Assembly: GCA_900769465.1 (NCBI GenBank)
Contig: CAAGGT010000224.1
Coordinates: 1 to 61,153, forward strand
Origin: Bacteroidaceae bacterium
Lineage (GTDB): Bacteria; Bacteroidota; Bacteroidia; Bacteroidales; Bacteroidaceae
DNA: 61,153 nucleotides
Direction of reading: 5' to 3'
Notes under the pieces: generated by a model
Databases searched by the model: none
The model's input: the letters and a program-made list of their open reading frames with translations, nothing else
What the model was told of the DNA's origin: nothing
In this document: piece after piece, positions 51,569 through 60,279 of the stretch
Layout of the letters: each line of letters starts with the position of its first letter
Numbering within the stretch: the stretch's first letter is position 1
Made by a program: the position numbers and the translations under genes

Positions 51569-54310
51569 TTATGAAAAATAATCGGGTTTGTTTGCACGCG
51601 CCTCGTCAAGTGTACGCAATGATGCTGCCTCCTTGGCTGCCGCACCCTCGCGCAAAGAGCGCTGCGACTCGTCCAGCCCTGCGATGAAGGCATCCCTACG
51701 TTCTGCTCCGCCAAGCAGCTCGGCCGCAACCACAACATTCTGCGACACATCCTTGACGTGAACCACTGCCCCATCATACACAGGAGCAATCTTCAGCGCA
51801 GTGTGCAGAGGGCTTGTAGTTGCACCGGCAATCATCACAGGAATATCAAGCCCTGCAGCCTTCAGCTCCTTGACTACGGTTATCATCTCCTCGAGCGAAG
51901 GCGTTATAAGACCACTCAACGCAACAATATCCACCTTATTTTCAATGGCTGCTGCAACAATAGTCTCGGATGCAACCATCACACCCAGGTCTATGACCTC
52001 GTAACCGTTGCATCCCATTACAACGGTTGCAATGTTCTTGCCTATATCATGGACATCACCTTTCACCGTTGCCACCAGTACCCTGCCGGCCGAATGCACC
52101 TTGTCGCGTTGCGATTGCTCAATCAATGGCTGCAATATTGTCACAGCCTGTTTCATAGTGCGGGCAGCCTTAACCACCTGTGGAAGGAAAAGCTTTCCTT
52201 GCCCGAACAGTTCACCCACCACTGCCATACCGTCCATCAACGGGCCGCCGATGACATCCACAGCCGTACCATATTTCAGGAGAGCCTCGTCAAGGTCAGT
52301 AGCAAGATGTTCGCCCACCCCCTTGAGAAGTGCCCATTCAAGGCGTTTCTCGACCGGGAGCTCACGCCAAGCCTCATCAGCCGCCTGCTGTGCCGCCGTC
52401 TCCTTCTCTTTCAATTGCCCAGCCATTGATATTAGGCGCTCCGTAGCATCGGGATTACGGTTGAGGACAACATCCTCAATCACATCACGCAGGGGCAATG
52501 GTATATCATCGTACTGCACTGCAGCCTGGGGATTCACAATTCCCATATCCATTCCTGCCGCTATCGCGTGATACAGGAACACTGCGTGCAGTGCCTCACG
52601 TACATAGTTGTTGCCGCGGAACGAGAATGAGAGATTGCTCACACCGCCGCTGATATGCGCTCCGCACAGATTCTCCTTTATCCAAGCACACGCCCTGATG
52701 AAATCCATGCCATATGCGGCGTGTTCCTCAATACCCGTTGCTACAGCAAGGATATTTGGGTCGAAAATTATTTCATAAGGCTCAAAGCCGGCCTTCTTTG
52801 TCAGCAGTTCAAATGCCCGGCCGCAAACCTCAATCTTGCGTTCATACGTGGTAGCCTGTCCCTGCTCATCAAAAGCCATGACCACTACAACTGCACCCAA
52901 GCGGCGTGCCTCGATAGCACGTTGTACAAAAAGCTCCTCACCCTCCTTCAAAGAGATTGAGTTGACCACCGCACGTCCCTGAATACACTTCAAACCCGCA
53001 CGTATGACATTCCAATCGGATGAATCCACCATTATCGGCAAGCGTGAGATGTCCGGCTCACCGGCAAGCATATTGAGGAATGTCACCATCTCGGCACCTG
53101 CATCCAACAGGCCGTCATCCATATTTATATCAAGAAGCTGCGCTCCGTCATCAACCTGTCTGCGGGCAATGTCAAGCGCCTCGGTATATTTTTTCTCATT
53201 GATTAGCCGCAGGAACTTACGCGAACCGGCAACATTGCAGCGTTCGCCCACATTAATGAAATTCATACGGCTATCCACCACCAACGGCTCAAGCCCCGAG
53301 AGCCACAGCTCACGTGGCTTCGCCACAGGACGGCGTGGACAAGCGCCGTCGGCCAGGGGCGGAAAGAGCGCGATGAACTCATCCGTTGTACCGCAGCATC
53401 CGCCTATTATGTTCACTAGCCCCTCGTCGATATATTCACGCACTATGGCAGCCATCTCGGCCGGAGTCTGGTCATACTCACCAAGTTCATTGGGAAGGCC
53501 CGCATTCGGGTAGACACTCACATAACAGGGTGCAATCTCGCTCAAGCGCTTGAGGAAAGGCTTCATCTCCCTTGCACCGAAAGAGCAGTTCAAACCAATC
53601 GACAACAGATTACGGTTCGATACCGAAGCCACAAAGGCCTCTATCGTCTGGCCCGAAAGGATACGTCCCTGCTTGTCGGCTATGGTAAAAGAGAGCATCA
53701 CAGGCACATCGCGCCCGGTGGCAGCACAAGCCTCATCGGCAGCATACAGCGCAGCCTTCGCATTGAGAGTATCGAATATCGTTTCGCACAACAGCGCATC
53801 CACACCACCCTCAATGAGGGCAATCATCTGTTCACGATAGGCTTCGGCAAGAGTGTCGAAGGTAATGTTCCTGTGTGCCGGGTTCTCCACATCGGGGCTG
53901 ATGGAACAGGTGCGGCTTGTCGGCCCCACCGAGCCAACCACAAAACGTGGTTTCGCAGGTGTCGAATATGCATCGGCAAGTTCGCGCGCCATAGATGCAG
54001 CCCTGCGGTTTATCTCGGCACAAAGATGGCAGCAACCATATTCGGCCTGTGATATACGGTTTGCATTGAACGTCGAGGTCTCAATGATATCGGCACCGGC
54101 AGCCAGGTAACGGCTATGTATTTCACGTATCACATCGGGGCGGGTAAGCACCAATATGTCATTGTTGCCTTTGAGCAACCTGTCGTGCCCGGCAAGCAAC
54201 GTACCGCGGAAATCATCCTCGCACAGTCCATAGCGCTGCACCATAGTGCCCATTGCGCCATCAAGTACCAATATTCTCTCTCTTAAAGCATCCTTTATTG
54301 TCATTGTCAT
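51569..54310 (-). CDS. metH: Cobalamin-dependent methionine synthase lacking the reactivation domain
   Basis: A 913-residue protein that transfers the methyl group of methyltetrahydrofolate to homocysteine via cobalamin. Domains in order: homocysteine-binding barrel (DGAMGTMVQRYG; zinc Cys pair in IIGGCCGTTDEF), pterin-binding domain (FINVGERCNVAGSRKF, DINMDDGLLDA), cap, and B12 domain with DVHDIGKN and SLEEM. It ends at LDEARANKPDYFS, just where longer homologues go on to the AdoMet-binding reactivation domain, which is missing here. The ATG at 54310 is chosen over 54349. The Ca2+ ATPase gene follows 27 bp later. Confidence 0.93.
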   Translation of the reverse strand: MTMTIKDALRERILVLDGAMGTMVQRYGLCEDDFRGTLLAGHDRLLKGNNDILVLTRPDVIREIHSRYLAAGADIIETSTFNANRISQAEYGCCHLCAEINRRAASMARELADAYSTPAKPRFVVGSVGPTSRTCSISPDVENPAHRNITFDTLAEAYREQMIALIEGGVDALLCETIFDTLNAKAALYAADEACAATGRDVPVMLSFTIADKQGRILSGQTIEAFVASVSNRNLLSIGLNCSFGAREMKPFLKRLSEIAPCYVSVYPNAGLPNELGEYDQTPAEMAAIVREYIDEGLVNIIGGCCGTTDEFIALFPPLADGACPRRPVAKPRELWLSGLEPLVVDSRMNFINVGERCNVAGSRKFLRLINEKKYTEALDIARRQVDDGAQLLDINMDDGLLDAGAEMVTFLNMLAGEPDISRLPIMVDSSDWNVIRAGLKCIQGRAVVNSISLKEGEELFVQRAIEARRLGAVVVVMAFDEQGQATTYERKIEVCGRAFELLTKKAGFEPYEIIFDPNILAVATGIEEHAAYGMDFIRACAWIKENLCGAHISGGVSNLSFSFRGNNYVREALHAVFLYHAIAAGMDMGIVNPQAAVQYDDIPLPLRDVIEDVVLNRNPDATERLISMAGQLKEKETAAQQAADEAWRELPVEKRLEWALLKGVGEHLATDLDEALLKYGTAVDVIGGPLMDGMAVVGELFGQGKLFLPQVVKAARTMKQAVTILQPLIEQSQRDKVHSAGRVLVATVKGDVHDIGKNIATVVMGCNGYEVIDLGVMVASETIVAAAIENKVDIVALSGLITPSLEEMITVVKELKAAGLDIPVMIAGATTSPLHTALKIAPVYDGAVVHVKDVSQNVVVAAELLGGAERRDAFIAGLDESQRSLREGAAAKEAASLRTLDEARANKPDYFS

Positions 54311-54363
54311 ATAAGTATCAAAGCGATGCTGCGGCATAACCGGCAGCACCCTTCATTATAGCA

Positions 54364-54399
54364 TTTTACTCTACCCTTGCATAAAAGGATAGAGCAAAA
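54364..54399 (-). terminator. smpB terminator
   Basis: On the minus strand an imperfect 12-bp stem (TTTTGCTCTATCC with GGGTAGAGTAAAA) and a T run follow smpB by about 9 bp, separating it from metH. Confidence 0.75.
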
Positions 54400-54407
54400 C
54401 AATCGGC

Positions 54408-54869
54408 TTAGAAATTTCGTCTAATGCGGTCCATCTCGCGCTTGTCATCACGCTCCTTGATGGATTCGCGTTTGTCATATTCGTGCTTACCACGCGCCAA
54501 CGCTATCGCCAGTTTGGCAAGCCCCTTCTCATTAATGAACAGCCTCGTGGGAACAATGGTGAAACCGGGATTCTTCACCGCCTGCTTCAGCTTGCGCAAC
54601 TCCTTGCGGTCGAGCAGGAGCTTGCGGTCGCGCCGCGCCACGTGGTTATTGTACGAGCCATAGAAATACTCGGCGACGTGCATATTCTTGACCCACAGTT
54701 CGTTGTTTATGAATGTGCAATACGTATCGACCAGGCTCGCTTTGGATTGCCTTATCGACTTTATCTCCGTTCCCGTCAACACTATACCGGCCGTGTAAGT
54801 CTCGGTAAATATGTAGTCGAACGAGGCTCTTTTGTTCTTTATGTTAATGTTCGTTACCCTCTTGTCCAT
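54408..54869 (-). CDS. smpB: SsrA-binding protein
   Basis: A 153-residue SmpB, the tmRNA partner in rescue of stalled ribosomes. Features: NKRASFDYIFTETYTAGIVLTGTEIKS, in pieces NKRASFDY and GIVLTGTEIKSIRQ; VKNMHVAEY; RDRKLLLDRKEL; and the basic C-terminal tail KRESIKERDDKREMDRIRR. Length is normal. It begins 3 bp after the stop of the NigD-like lipoprotein gene, so the two are cotranscribed. Confidence 0.96.
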   Translation of the reverse strand: MDKRVTNINIKNKRASFDYIFTETYTAGIVLTGTEIKSIRQSKASLVDTYCTFINNELWVKNMHVAEYFYGSYNNHVARRDRKLLLDRKELRKLKQAVKNPGFTIVPTRLFINEKGLAKLAIALARGKHEYDKRESIKERDDKREMDRIRRNF

Positions 54870-54872
54870 ACA

Positions 54873-55601
54873 TTACAGAATACCATTGTCAATATCAACG
54901 ATATAGTTGCCGTTAATCGGCCAGTCGATGGTGTCACCGTTCATTGTACGCTTGGCATAGATTCGAGTCTTTATCTCCTGGCCTGCAGGAAGCTGCGCCT
55001 TTTCGGCATCCGTCAGGAAAGACTTTATGTTCGAAATGTCAAAAGTCAACAAAGTGGCAATCTCCTTCTCGTTCTCCTCGGCATCCACATAAAGTTCAAG
55101 CTCCACACAGCCATCCTTCACTCCACGCACAGCCAGAGCAAAAGAGGCGGTCTCCTCTACCCCTTTGTACTTGATGCAGATATTCTGCTTACCTTTCCAT
55201 ATCCAGGTCATCGCATCAAAGTCATTGAAGAAATTAAGCGGCTGCAGGCCTGTTATCGGAGTCTTGAACTTAGCCGTATCGACATCACTCTTTGAGGTCA
55301 AAGGATAAACAGGGATACGTTTCAGAACCTCCTTGACGTTCCACTGGGCAGCCACGCCACTGAATGCATCGTAATAGTAATGCACAAGCAACATTGCACG
55401 GTCACCGGTCTTCAGGTCAAACTCATCAATGTTTCTCACAAACAAAAAGGTATCACTGAATTCAGGAGCTACGGTAGCCTTGTTGACCGTATACAGTCCC
55501 TGCAGTGTATACTCTTGGGTGAAACCCTGCTCTGCCGGGCCACACGCCCACATAATCACAGCAACCACCAGGGCCGCCACCATACTATAAAGCTTTTTCA
55601 T
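54873..55601 (-). CDS. NigD-like lipoprotein
   Basis: A 242-residue lipoprotein with lipobox Cys20 (VIMWAC-GP). The mature part is beta-rich: RAMLLVHYYYDAFSGVAAQWNV, in pieces DRAMLLVHYYYDA, is the usual NigD N-terminal OB-like domain, and YKGVEETASFALAVRG starts a C-terminal beta sandwich. NigD-like proteins are frequent in Bacteroidetes; the function of most is unknown, although the founding gene lies in a bacteriocin-like cluster. The ATG at 55601 is preferred to an upstream start at 55664 because it opens a proper signal sequence. First gene of an operon with smpB. Confidence 0.78.
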   Translation of the reverse strand: MKKLYSMVAALVVAVIMWACGPAEQGFTQEYTLQGLYTVNKATVAPEFSDTFLFVRNIDEFDLKTGDRAMLLVHYYYDAFSGVAAQWNVKEVLKRIPVYPLTSKSDVDTAKFKTPITGLQPLNFFNDFDAMTWIWKGKQNICIKYKGVEETASFALAVRGVKDGCVELELYVDAEENEKEIATLLTFDISNIKSFLTDAEKAQLPAGQEIKTRIYAKRTMNGDTIDWPINGNYIVDIDNGIL

Positions 55602-55746
55602 AGATTGCAAAAATTCAAAAAAAATATTCAGGCGCGAAGATACAAACAAAATGGCAAACAGCACCCCTTAATATGTTAATAAATATTCTATAGTATAAAA
55701 TTTATTGGCCAACCACAGAAAGAAGAACAAAAAAACTGTCTCAACC

Positions 55747-55777
55747 TTTGTTTAAGATATTATTTTAACTATCTTCG
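55747..55777 (+). promoter_or_regulatory. Promoter of the NifU-like/GGGtGRT operon
   Basis: TTTG at 55747-55750, 19-bp spacer and TATCTTCG at 55770-55777. It fits the Bacteroidetes consensus well, 45 bp before the first gene. Confidence 0.6.
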
Positions 55778-55822
55778 CAGACTGAAAGAGACTATGTTTC
55801 ACATTTTAAACATACAAAAATT

Positions 55823-56524
55823 ATGGTTTATTCACACGAAGTAGAAAACATGTGTGTTGTGAAGAAAGGTCCTAACCACGGTCCGGCTCCAATTCCCGAG
55901 GAGGGCAAATGGATTAAGGCTAAAGAGGTTGCCGACATTTCAGGTTTCACACACGGTATTGGTTGGTGCGCTCCTCAGCAGGGTGCTTGTAAGCTTTCAT
56001 TGAACATCAAGAACGGTATCATCCAGGAGGCTCTTGTCGAGACAATCGGTTGTTCAGGTATGACACACTCTGCAGCTATGGCATCTGAGATTCTCCCTGG
56101 CAAGACAATTCTTGAGGCTTTGAACACAGACCTTGTTTGCGATGCTATCAACACAGCAATGCGCGAGTTGTTCCTTCAGATCGTTTACGGCCGTAGCCAG
56201 TCAGCTTTCTCAGAGGGCGGCTTGATTATCGGTGCAGGTCTCGAGGACTTGGGTAAAGGTCTCCGCAGCCAGACAGGTACACTCTATGGTACATTGGCAA
56301 AGGGTTCACGTTATTTGGAGATGGCCGAGGGTTACATCACACGCCTCGCTCTCGACAAGAACGACGAAATCTGCGGTTACGAGTTCATCAACCTCGGCCA
56401 GCTTATGGATGAGATCAAGAAGGGCACAGACGCCAACGAGGCTGTCAAGAAGTTGACTAAGTCTTATGGCCGCTTCTCACAGGAGGCAGGTGCAGTTAAG
56501 TATATTGACCCACGTAAAGAATAA
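55823..56524 (+). CDS. NifU/IscU-like scaffold-type protein paired with GGGtGRT protein
   Basis: A 233-residue cytoplasmic protein. The middle resembles the N-terminal scaffold domain of NifU/IscU: ACKLSLNIKNGIIQEALVETIGCSGM followed by an S/A-rich helix and LPGKTILEAL (residues 55-100; cited as KLSLNIKNGIIQEALVE and IGCSGMTHSAAMASE). Cys11, Cys49, Cys56, Cys77 and Cys106 are present; the third IscU ligand is not in its usual place. Codons are strongly biased to GGT, GCT, CTT and CGT, as expected for a highly expressed gene. The next gene lies 14 bp downstream behind a strong ribosome site. This pair is conserved in anaerobes; its reaction is not known to me. Confidence 0.75.
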   Translation: MVYSHEVENMCVVKKGPNHGPAPIPEEGKWIKAKEVADISGFTHGIGWCAPQQGACKLSLNIKNGIIQEALVETIGCSGMTHSAAMASEILPGKTILEALNTDLVCDAINTAMRELFLQIVYGRSQSAFSEGGLIIGAGLEDLGKGLRSQTGTLYGTLAKGSRYLEMAEGYITRLALDKNDEICGYEFINLGQLMDEIKKGTDANEAVKKLTKSYGRFSQEAGAVKYIDPRKE

Positions 56525-56530
56525 GGAGGA
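56523..56530 (+). promoter_or_regulatory. Strong Shine-Dalgarno site before the GGGtGRT gene
   Basis: AAGGAGGA ends 8 bp before the ATG at 56539. Such a strong site is unusual in Bacteroidetes and overlaps the upstream stop. Confidence 0.7.
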
Positions 56531-56538
56531 AACAAGCT

Positions 56539-57549
56539 ATGATAAGACCCGTAAAATTTGAAAGTCAGGATCGTCGTATCAAGCAGATCCTCGCTGTACT
56601 TAACGAGAACGGTATCGCTTCTATCGAAGAGGCTAACGAAATTTGCGAGCAGTACGGTATCGACCCTTACAAAATTTGTGAGGAGACACAGCCAATCTGT
56701 TTCGAGAATGCAAAGTGGGCTTACGTTGTAGGTGCTGCCATCGCATTGAAGAAAGGTTGCTCAAACGCAGCTGACGCTGCAGAGGCTATCGGTCTTGGTT
56801 TGCAGGCATTCTGTATCCCTGGTTCTGTAGCTGATGACCGCAAGGTTGGTATCGGCCACGGTAACCTCGCTGCACGTTTGCTCCGCGAGGAGACAAAGTG
56901 CTTCGCATTCTTGGCAGGTCACGAGTCATTCGCTGCTGCTGAAGGTGCTATCAAGATTGCCGCTAAGGCAGACAAGGTACGCAAGGAGCCTCTCCGTTGT
57001 ATCTTGAACGGTCTTGGTAAGGACGCTGCACAGATTATCTCACGCATCAACGGTTTCACATACGTACAGACACAGTTCGACTACTTCACTGGTGAGTTGA
57101 AAGTTGTACGCGAAATCGCTTACAGCGACGGTCCTCGTGCAAAGGTACGTTGCTATGGTGCCGACGATGTACGCGAAGGCGTAGCAATCATGTGGAAGGA
57201 AGGCGTTGACGTATCTATTACAGGTAACTCAACCAACCCGACACGCTTCCAGCACCCGGTTGCAGGTACATACAAGAAGGAGCGCGTACTCGCAGGCCAG
57301 AACTACTTCTCAGTAGCTTCAGGTGGTGGTACAGGCCGCACATTGCACCCAGACAACATGGCTGCCGGCCCGGCTTCATACGGTATGACCGACACAATGG
57401 GCCGTATGCATTCAGACGCTCAGTTCGCAGGTTCTTCTTCAGTTCCCGCACACGTTGAGATGATGGGCTTCCTCGGTATCGGTAACAACCCAATGGTTGG
57501 TGCTACTGTTGCTATCGCAGTTGATATCGCAGGTGCATTGAGCAAGTAA
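56539..57549 (+). CDS. GGGtGRT family protein, function unknown
   Basis: A 336-residue cytoplasmic protein with the signature GGGTGRT at 262-268, from which the family takes its name, followed by LHPDNMAAGPASYGMTDTMG and VEMMGFLGIGNNPMVGATVA. It has eight Cys (36, 47, 54, 74, 92, 121, 154, 205), several in the first 125 residues, which could bind a metal centre. The N terminus (about 15-57) looks like a small helical domain (LNENGIASIEEANEICEQYG). Codon bias again indicates strong expression. It is the second gene of a two-gene operon with the NifU-like protein; the pairing suggests the scaffold serves this protein, but this is inference. Confidence 0.8.
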   Translation: MIRPVKFESQDRRIKQILAVLNENGIASIEEANEICEQYGIDPYKICEETQPICFENAKWAYVVGAAIALKKGCSNAADAAEAIGLGLQAFCIPGSVADDRKVGIGHGNLAARLLREETKCFAFLAGHESFAAAEGAIKIAAKADKVRKEPLRCILNGLGKDAAQIISRINGFTYVQTQFDYFTGELKVVREIAYSDGPRAKVRCYGADDVREGVAIMWKEGVDVSITGNSTNPTRFQHPVAGTYKKERVLAGQNYFSVASGGGTGRTLHPDNMAAGPASYGMTDTMGRMHSDAQFAGSSSVPAHVEMMGFLGIGNNPMVGATVAIAVDIAGALSK

Positions 57550-57567
57550 TTTTAACTAATTACATAT

Positions 57568-57610
57568 ATAATCTCCTGTAACTGATAAAGTTATGGGAGA
57601 TTATTTTTTT
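57568..57610 (+). terminator. Terminator of the NifU-like/GGGtGRT operon
   Basis: ATAATCTCC (57568-57576) pairs with GGAGATTAT (57596-57604), followed by TTTTTT. A smaller inner pairing TAACT/AGTTA may extend it. Confidence 0.85.
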
Positions 57611-57683
57611 ATGCCATGTTGTAAGGAGAATAAGGAATGGAGAAAAATTAAACAATCTACTACTCCACGATTCTTCTTATAAT

Positions 57684-57905
57684 GAAAGATTGATATAAAA
57701 GAGAAAAAACATTGTGTAAAAAGTGGTACCGAACATAAGGATAAAGTATGGCTGATTTATCCTAAAAACAATGGATTTTTGGTATATTCTGCATCCAATC
57801 AGCAACCAGTTTTATATATGGTTGCAGAAATCATGACAAAGCAGGTATTACAGAATTGTGAGTTTTATTCTAGAACGCTTCAATGTTTAACCATAAAAAA
57901 TTGAA
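57684..57905 (+). pseudogene. Startless ORF remnant in the 359-bp gap before the integrase
   Basis: A frame of about 72 codons is open from after a TGA near 57683 to a TGA just before the integrase, with no ATG or GTG in a sensible place near its start (the first ATG comes late). It codes for a peptide with KDKVWLIYPKNNGFLVYSAS. It may be the end of a gene cut off at the element boundary, or chance in AT-rich DNA. The gap 57550-57908 has otherwise only the terminator and the hairpin below. Confidence 0.25.
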
Positions 57906-57907
57906 GC
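57877..57907 (+). promoter_or_regulatory. Inverted repeat just before the integrase start
   Basis: GCTTCAAT (57877-57884) and ATTGAAGC (57900-57907) are a perfect inverted repeat with a 15-nt loop; the second arm ends one base before the integrase ATG. In RNA it would cover the ribosome-binding region; in DNA it could be an autoregulatory or recombinase site. Confidence 0.45.
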
Positions 57908-57908
57908 A

Positions 57909-59111
57909 ATGAAAAGAAGTTCATTTTCTATTCAGTTTTTTATCAGAGATTGTAGAATAAAAAAAGATGGGAGCGTTACTATCGAAGTAAAAATAACAAT
58001 CAATGGTAAAAGAAGTTTTTTCTCAACCGGGAAAAATATTACAGCCGAGAATTGGGATAAAGTAAAGCAGATTGCAAAAGGTAAGTCTGAAGAATCTCAA
58101 AACATCAACAACTTTCTAAAAGCCCTAAAGAACAGGCTATATGAGAAAGAGGTTGAACTTATGGAACGAGGATATATTGTCACAGCAGAATTGTTAAAAG
58201 ACTCCTATTTTAATAAGGTTGAGTCATTAAAAGAAAAAACATTACTCGAAGTTTTCATTGAACATAACGAGGATCAGGCAAAGAACGTCGGTAATGGAGT
58301 TGCTAAAGCTACACACTGGATTTCTGTATATACATTTAGACTGGTTAAAGAATATATGTTACAGAAATACGAAAGGAACGATATTTACCTACGAGAACTA
58401 AATCAAAACTTCATCCAGTCATTTCATACATTCCTTAAAATTGATAAAGGAATGAAACAAAATTCTGCGACTAAATATCTTAAGCAATTGAAGAAGATTA
58501 TAAATATCGCTGTAGCCAACTCATACATGACATTCAATCCCTTTGCAACATATAAGATTGAACGCGAACCTGTAGAGATTGATTTCTTGGACGAAGAAGA
58601 ACTGCGTAAAATTATAAACTTTGACACTCCCATACCACGTTTGGAGAAAGCAAAGGATATGTTCTTGTTCGGATGTTTTACTGGACTCTCCTATATAGAC
58701 ATCAAAACATTAGCACCTGAACATTTTGAGAAGGATAGTGCTGGCAGAATATGGATAAAGAAGCGTAGAGAAAAAACGGGTATATTAGCGAGAATTCCCC
58801 TACACCCCATTGCAAAATTGATATTGGATAAGTACAAAGGGAACGAGAGGCTGTTACCAATTCAAGACCCTGCTGATATAAACAAATACTTGAAAGATAT
58901 TGCCATTCTGTGTAACATCAATAAAAGAATCTGCTTTCACACAAGTCGTCATACATTTGCTTCAACCGTAACCCTAGCTAATAATATATCAATAGAAGTC
59001 GTTTCTAAAATGCTCGGACACACAAATACGAGAATGACTTCCCATTATGCTAAGCTGATAGATGAAAGCATAGGATCACAGATGGACAAACTAACCGACT
59101 TATACGAATAA
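57909..59111 (+). CDS. Tyrosine recombinase (IntDOT-like integrase)
   Basis: A 400-residue site-specific integrase. N-terminal arm-binding part about 1-100 (phage_int_SAM_5-like), core-binding helical part about 105-215, catalytic domain about 225-395. Catalytic residues seen: Lys289 (EKTG), His344 and Arg347 (FHTSRHTFA), His371 (MLGHTNTRMTSHY) and nucleophile Tyr380. The first catalytic Arg is replaced by Ser261 in FTGLSYIDIKTL, as known for IntDOT-type integrases of Bacteroides conjugative transposons. Base composition is AT-rich compared with the operon to the left, so this marks the left part of an integrated element. A terminator follows. Confidence 0.92.
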   Translation: MKRSSFSIQFFIRDCRIKKDGSVTIEVKITINGKRSFFSTGKNITAENWDKVKQIAKGKSEESQNINNFLKALKNRLYEKEVELMERGYIVTAELLKDSYFNKVESLKEKTLLEVFIEHNEDQAKNVGNGVAKATHWISVYTFRLVKEYMLQKYERNDIYLRELNQNFIQSFHTFLKIDKGMKQNSATKYLKQLKKIINIAVANSYMTFNPFATYKIEREPVEIDFLDEEELRKIINFDTPIPRLEKAKDMFLFGCFTGLSYIDIKTLAPEHFEKDSAGRIWIKKRREKTGILARIPLHPIAKLILDKYKGNERLLPIQDPADINKYLKDIAILCNINKRICFHTSRHTFASTVTLANNISIEVVSKMLGHTNTRMTSHYAKLIDESIGSQMDKLTDLYE

Positions 59112-59125
59112 TATAATCACTCATT

Positions 59126-59160
59126 TCCCACTTTTCTATTACAGATTAGTGGGATTTTTT
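59126..59160 (+). terminator. Integrase terminator
   Basis: TCCCAC (59126-59131) pairs with GTGGGA (59149-59154) and TTTTTT follows. The loop is 17 nt. Confidence 0.7.
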
Positions 59161-59220
59161 ATCTCTACACCTTTCCTATAATGAAAAAAGGGGGATTTGA
59201 AAACCCCGAATTCCTTACAG

Positions 59221-60279
59221 ATGAGTTACAACCTTTTTGTAACGAATAGAGAACTTATGTTAAACATAAAAAATATTGTAGAGATGAATAATTCAAAGAT
59301 TTCATTATTTGGTCGTATCAATTGGACGACCTACGGATTGAAGACAATTACAGTTCAAGAAGCAATATCTATCATCAGAGATGGTACCTTTCGCCTTTAT
59401 GACAAGGAACATTCGAATAGCTATACCTTACGAGAGATTACCGAATTGATGCAGTATAATTACAAAGGAGATGATTTGCAAACTTTAAAGGAGGATTATC
59501 TACCGGCAGTGAGTTTTAACGGAGTTTACAGCAATGGGATTGTAGAATACAGCAGTGTAACAGCATTGGACTTTGACCACATTCCCTCACAAGAGGAATT
59601 TACAGACCTTTATTCAAGATTAAGAGCTACTCCTTGCGTTGGATGGATATATCGTACTCCTAGTGGCAAAGGATTAAAAGCACTTGTGCTACACGACAAT
59701 GACAATCCACTTTTGCACACCAATATGTATCAACAACTGATGAATATGTTTCAAACACCATATATAAAGACAGATCAGAAATGTAAAGACCTGTCCAGGC
59801 GCAACTACCTATGTTACGATCCTGATGTATGGACTAACCCTTCGCCGATACCTTATCATTTCAGTTACGATGCTCGTTATGATACCAATTATTCAACCTC
59901 ATGTGTACGCAATAAAAACAATAGTGCTTACATAGTTCATAGGCAAAAACCAATTATTACTATTGGTGGACCGAGTGATTTAGGCATTATGAATATGCTT
60001 AAGAGCAGGTGTAAGAGATTTCATCCTGATTACCTAAAAGAGGGTGCGAGACGTGATGGAGTCTATTGGTTCGGTACACAGATGGCAAAAGCTGGTGTTG
60101 ATTATACACTAGGATTAGAATTTGTAAACGAGCTATACAATAGCAATGAAATAACACTTACAAGAGGAGGTGCATTCACAGAGGAAGAGGTTATCGAGAA
60201 CTTCACCAATGGCTATGATGCAGAGACATACAATGAACAGTATCGTAAAAGTTTTAATTTTAAAAACAATCAACTGTAG
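59221..60279 (+). CDS. VirE_N/BT4734-family protein of mobile element
   Basis: A 352-residue protein by the ATG at 59221; ATG 59284 (MNNSKISLFGRI) may be the true start since relatives begin close to this block. It has the family pattern: SLFGRINWTT then TVQEAISIIRDGTFR, YLPAVSFNGVY, VTALDFDHIPSQEEF with the primase-like Asp pair, VGWIYRTPSGKGLKALV, and KDLSRRNYLCYDPDVW. These proteins (VirE N-terminal domain) occur in Bacteroidetes mobile elements, often with a DUF3987/helicase partner, and probably act in element DNA replication. It follows the integrase by 109 bp and is AT-rich. Confidence 0.8.
   Translation: MSYNLFVTNRELMLNIKNIVEMNNSKISLFGRINWTTYGLKTITVQEAISIIRDGTFRLYDKEHSNSYTLREITELMQYNYKGDDLQTLKEDYLPAVSFNGVYSNGIVEYSSVTALDFDHIPSQEEFTDLYSRLRATPCVGWIYRTPSGKGLKALVLHDNDNPLLHTNMYQQLMNMFQTPYIKTDQKCKDLSRRNYLCYDPDVWTNPSPIPYHFSYDARYDTNYSTSCVRNKNNSAYIVHRQKPIITIGGPSDLGIMNMLKSRCKRFHPDYLKEGARRDGVYWFGTQMAKAGVDYTLGLEFVNELYNSNEITLTRGGAFTEEEVIENFTNGYDAETYNEQYRKSFNFKNNQL

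Noticed and set aside
54311..54407. Riboswitch before metH
   Set aside because: The space is about 100 bp and mostly filled by the smpB terminator; no SAM or cobalamin riboswitch core could be recognised.
59197..59220. TTG start for the VirE_N-type protein
   Set aside because: The extra residues are not family-like and ATG codons at 59221 and 59284 are available.
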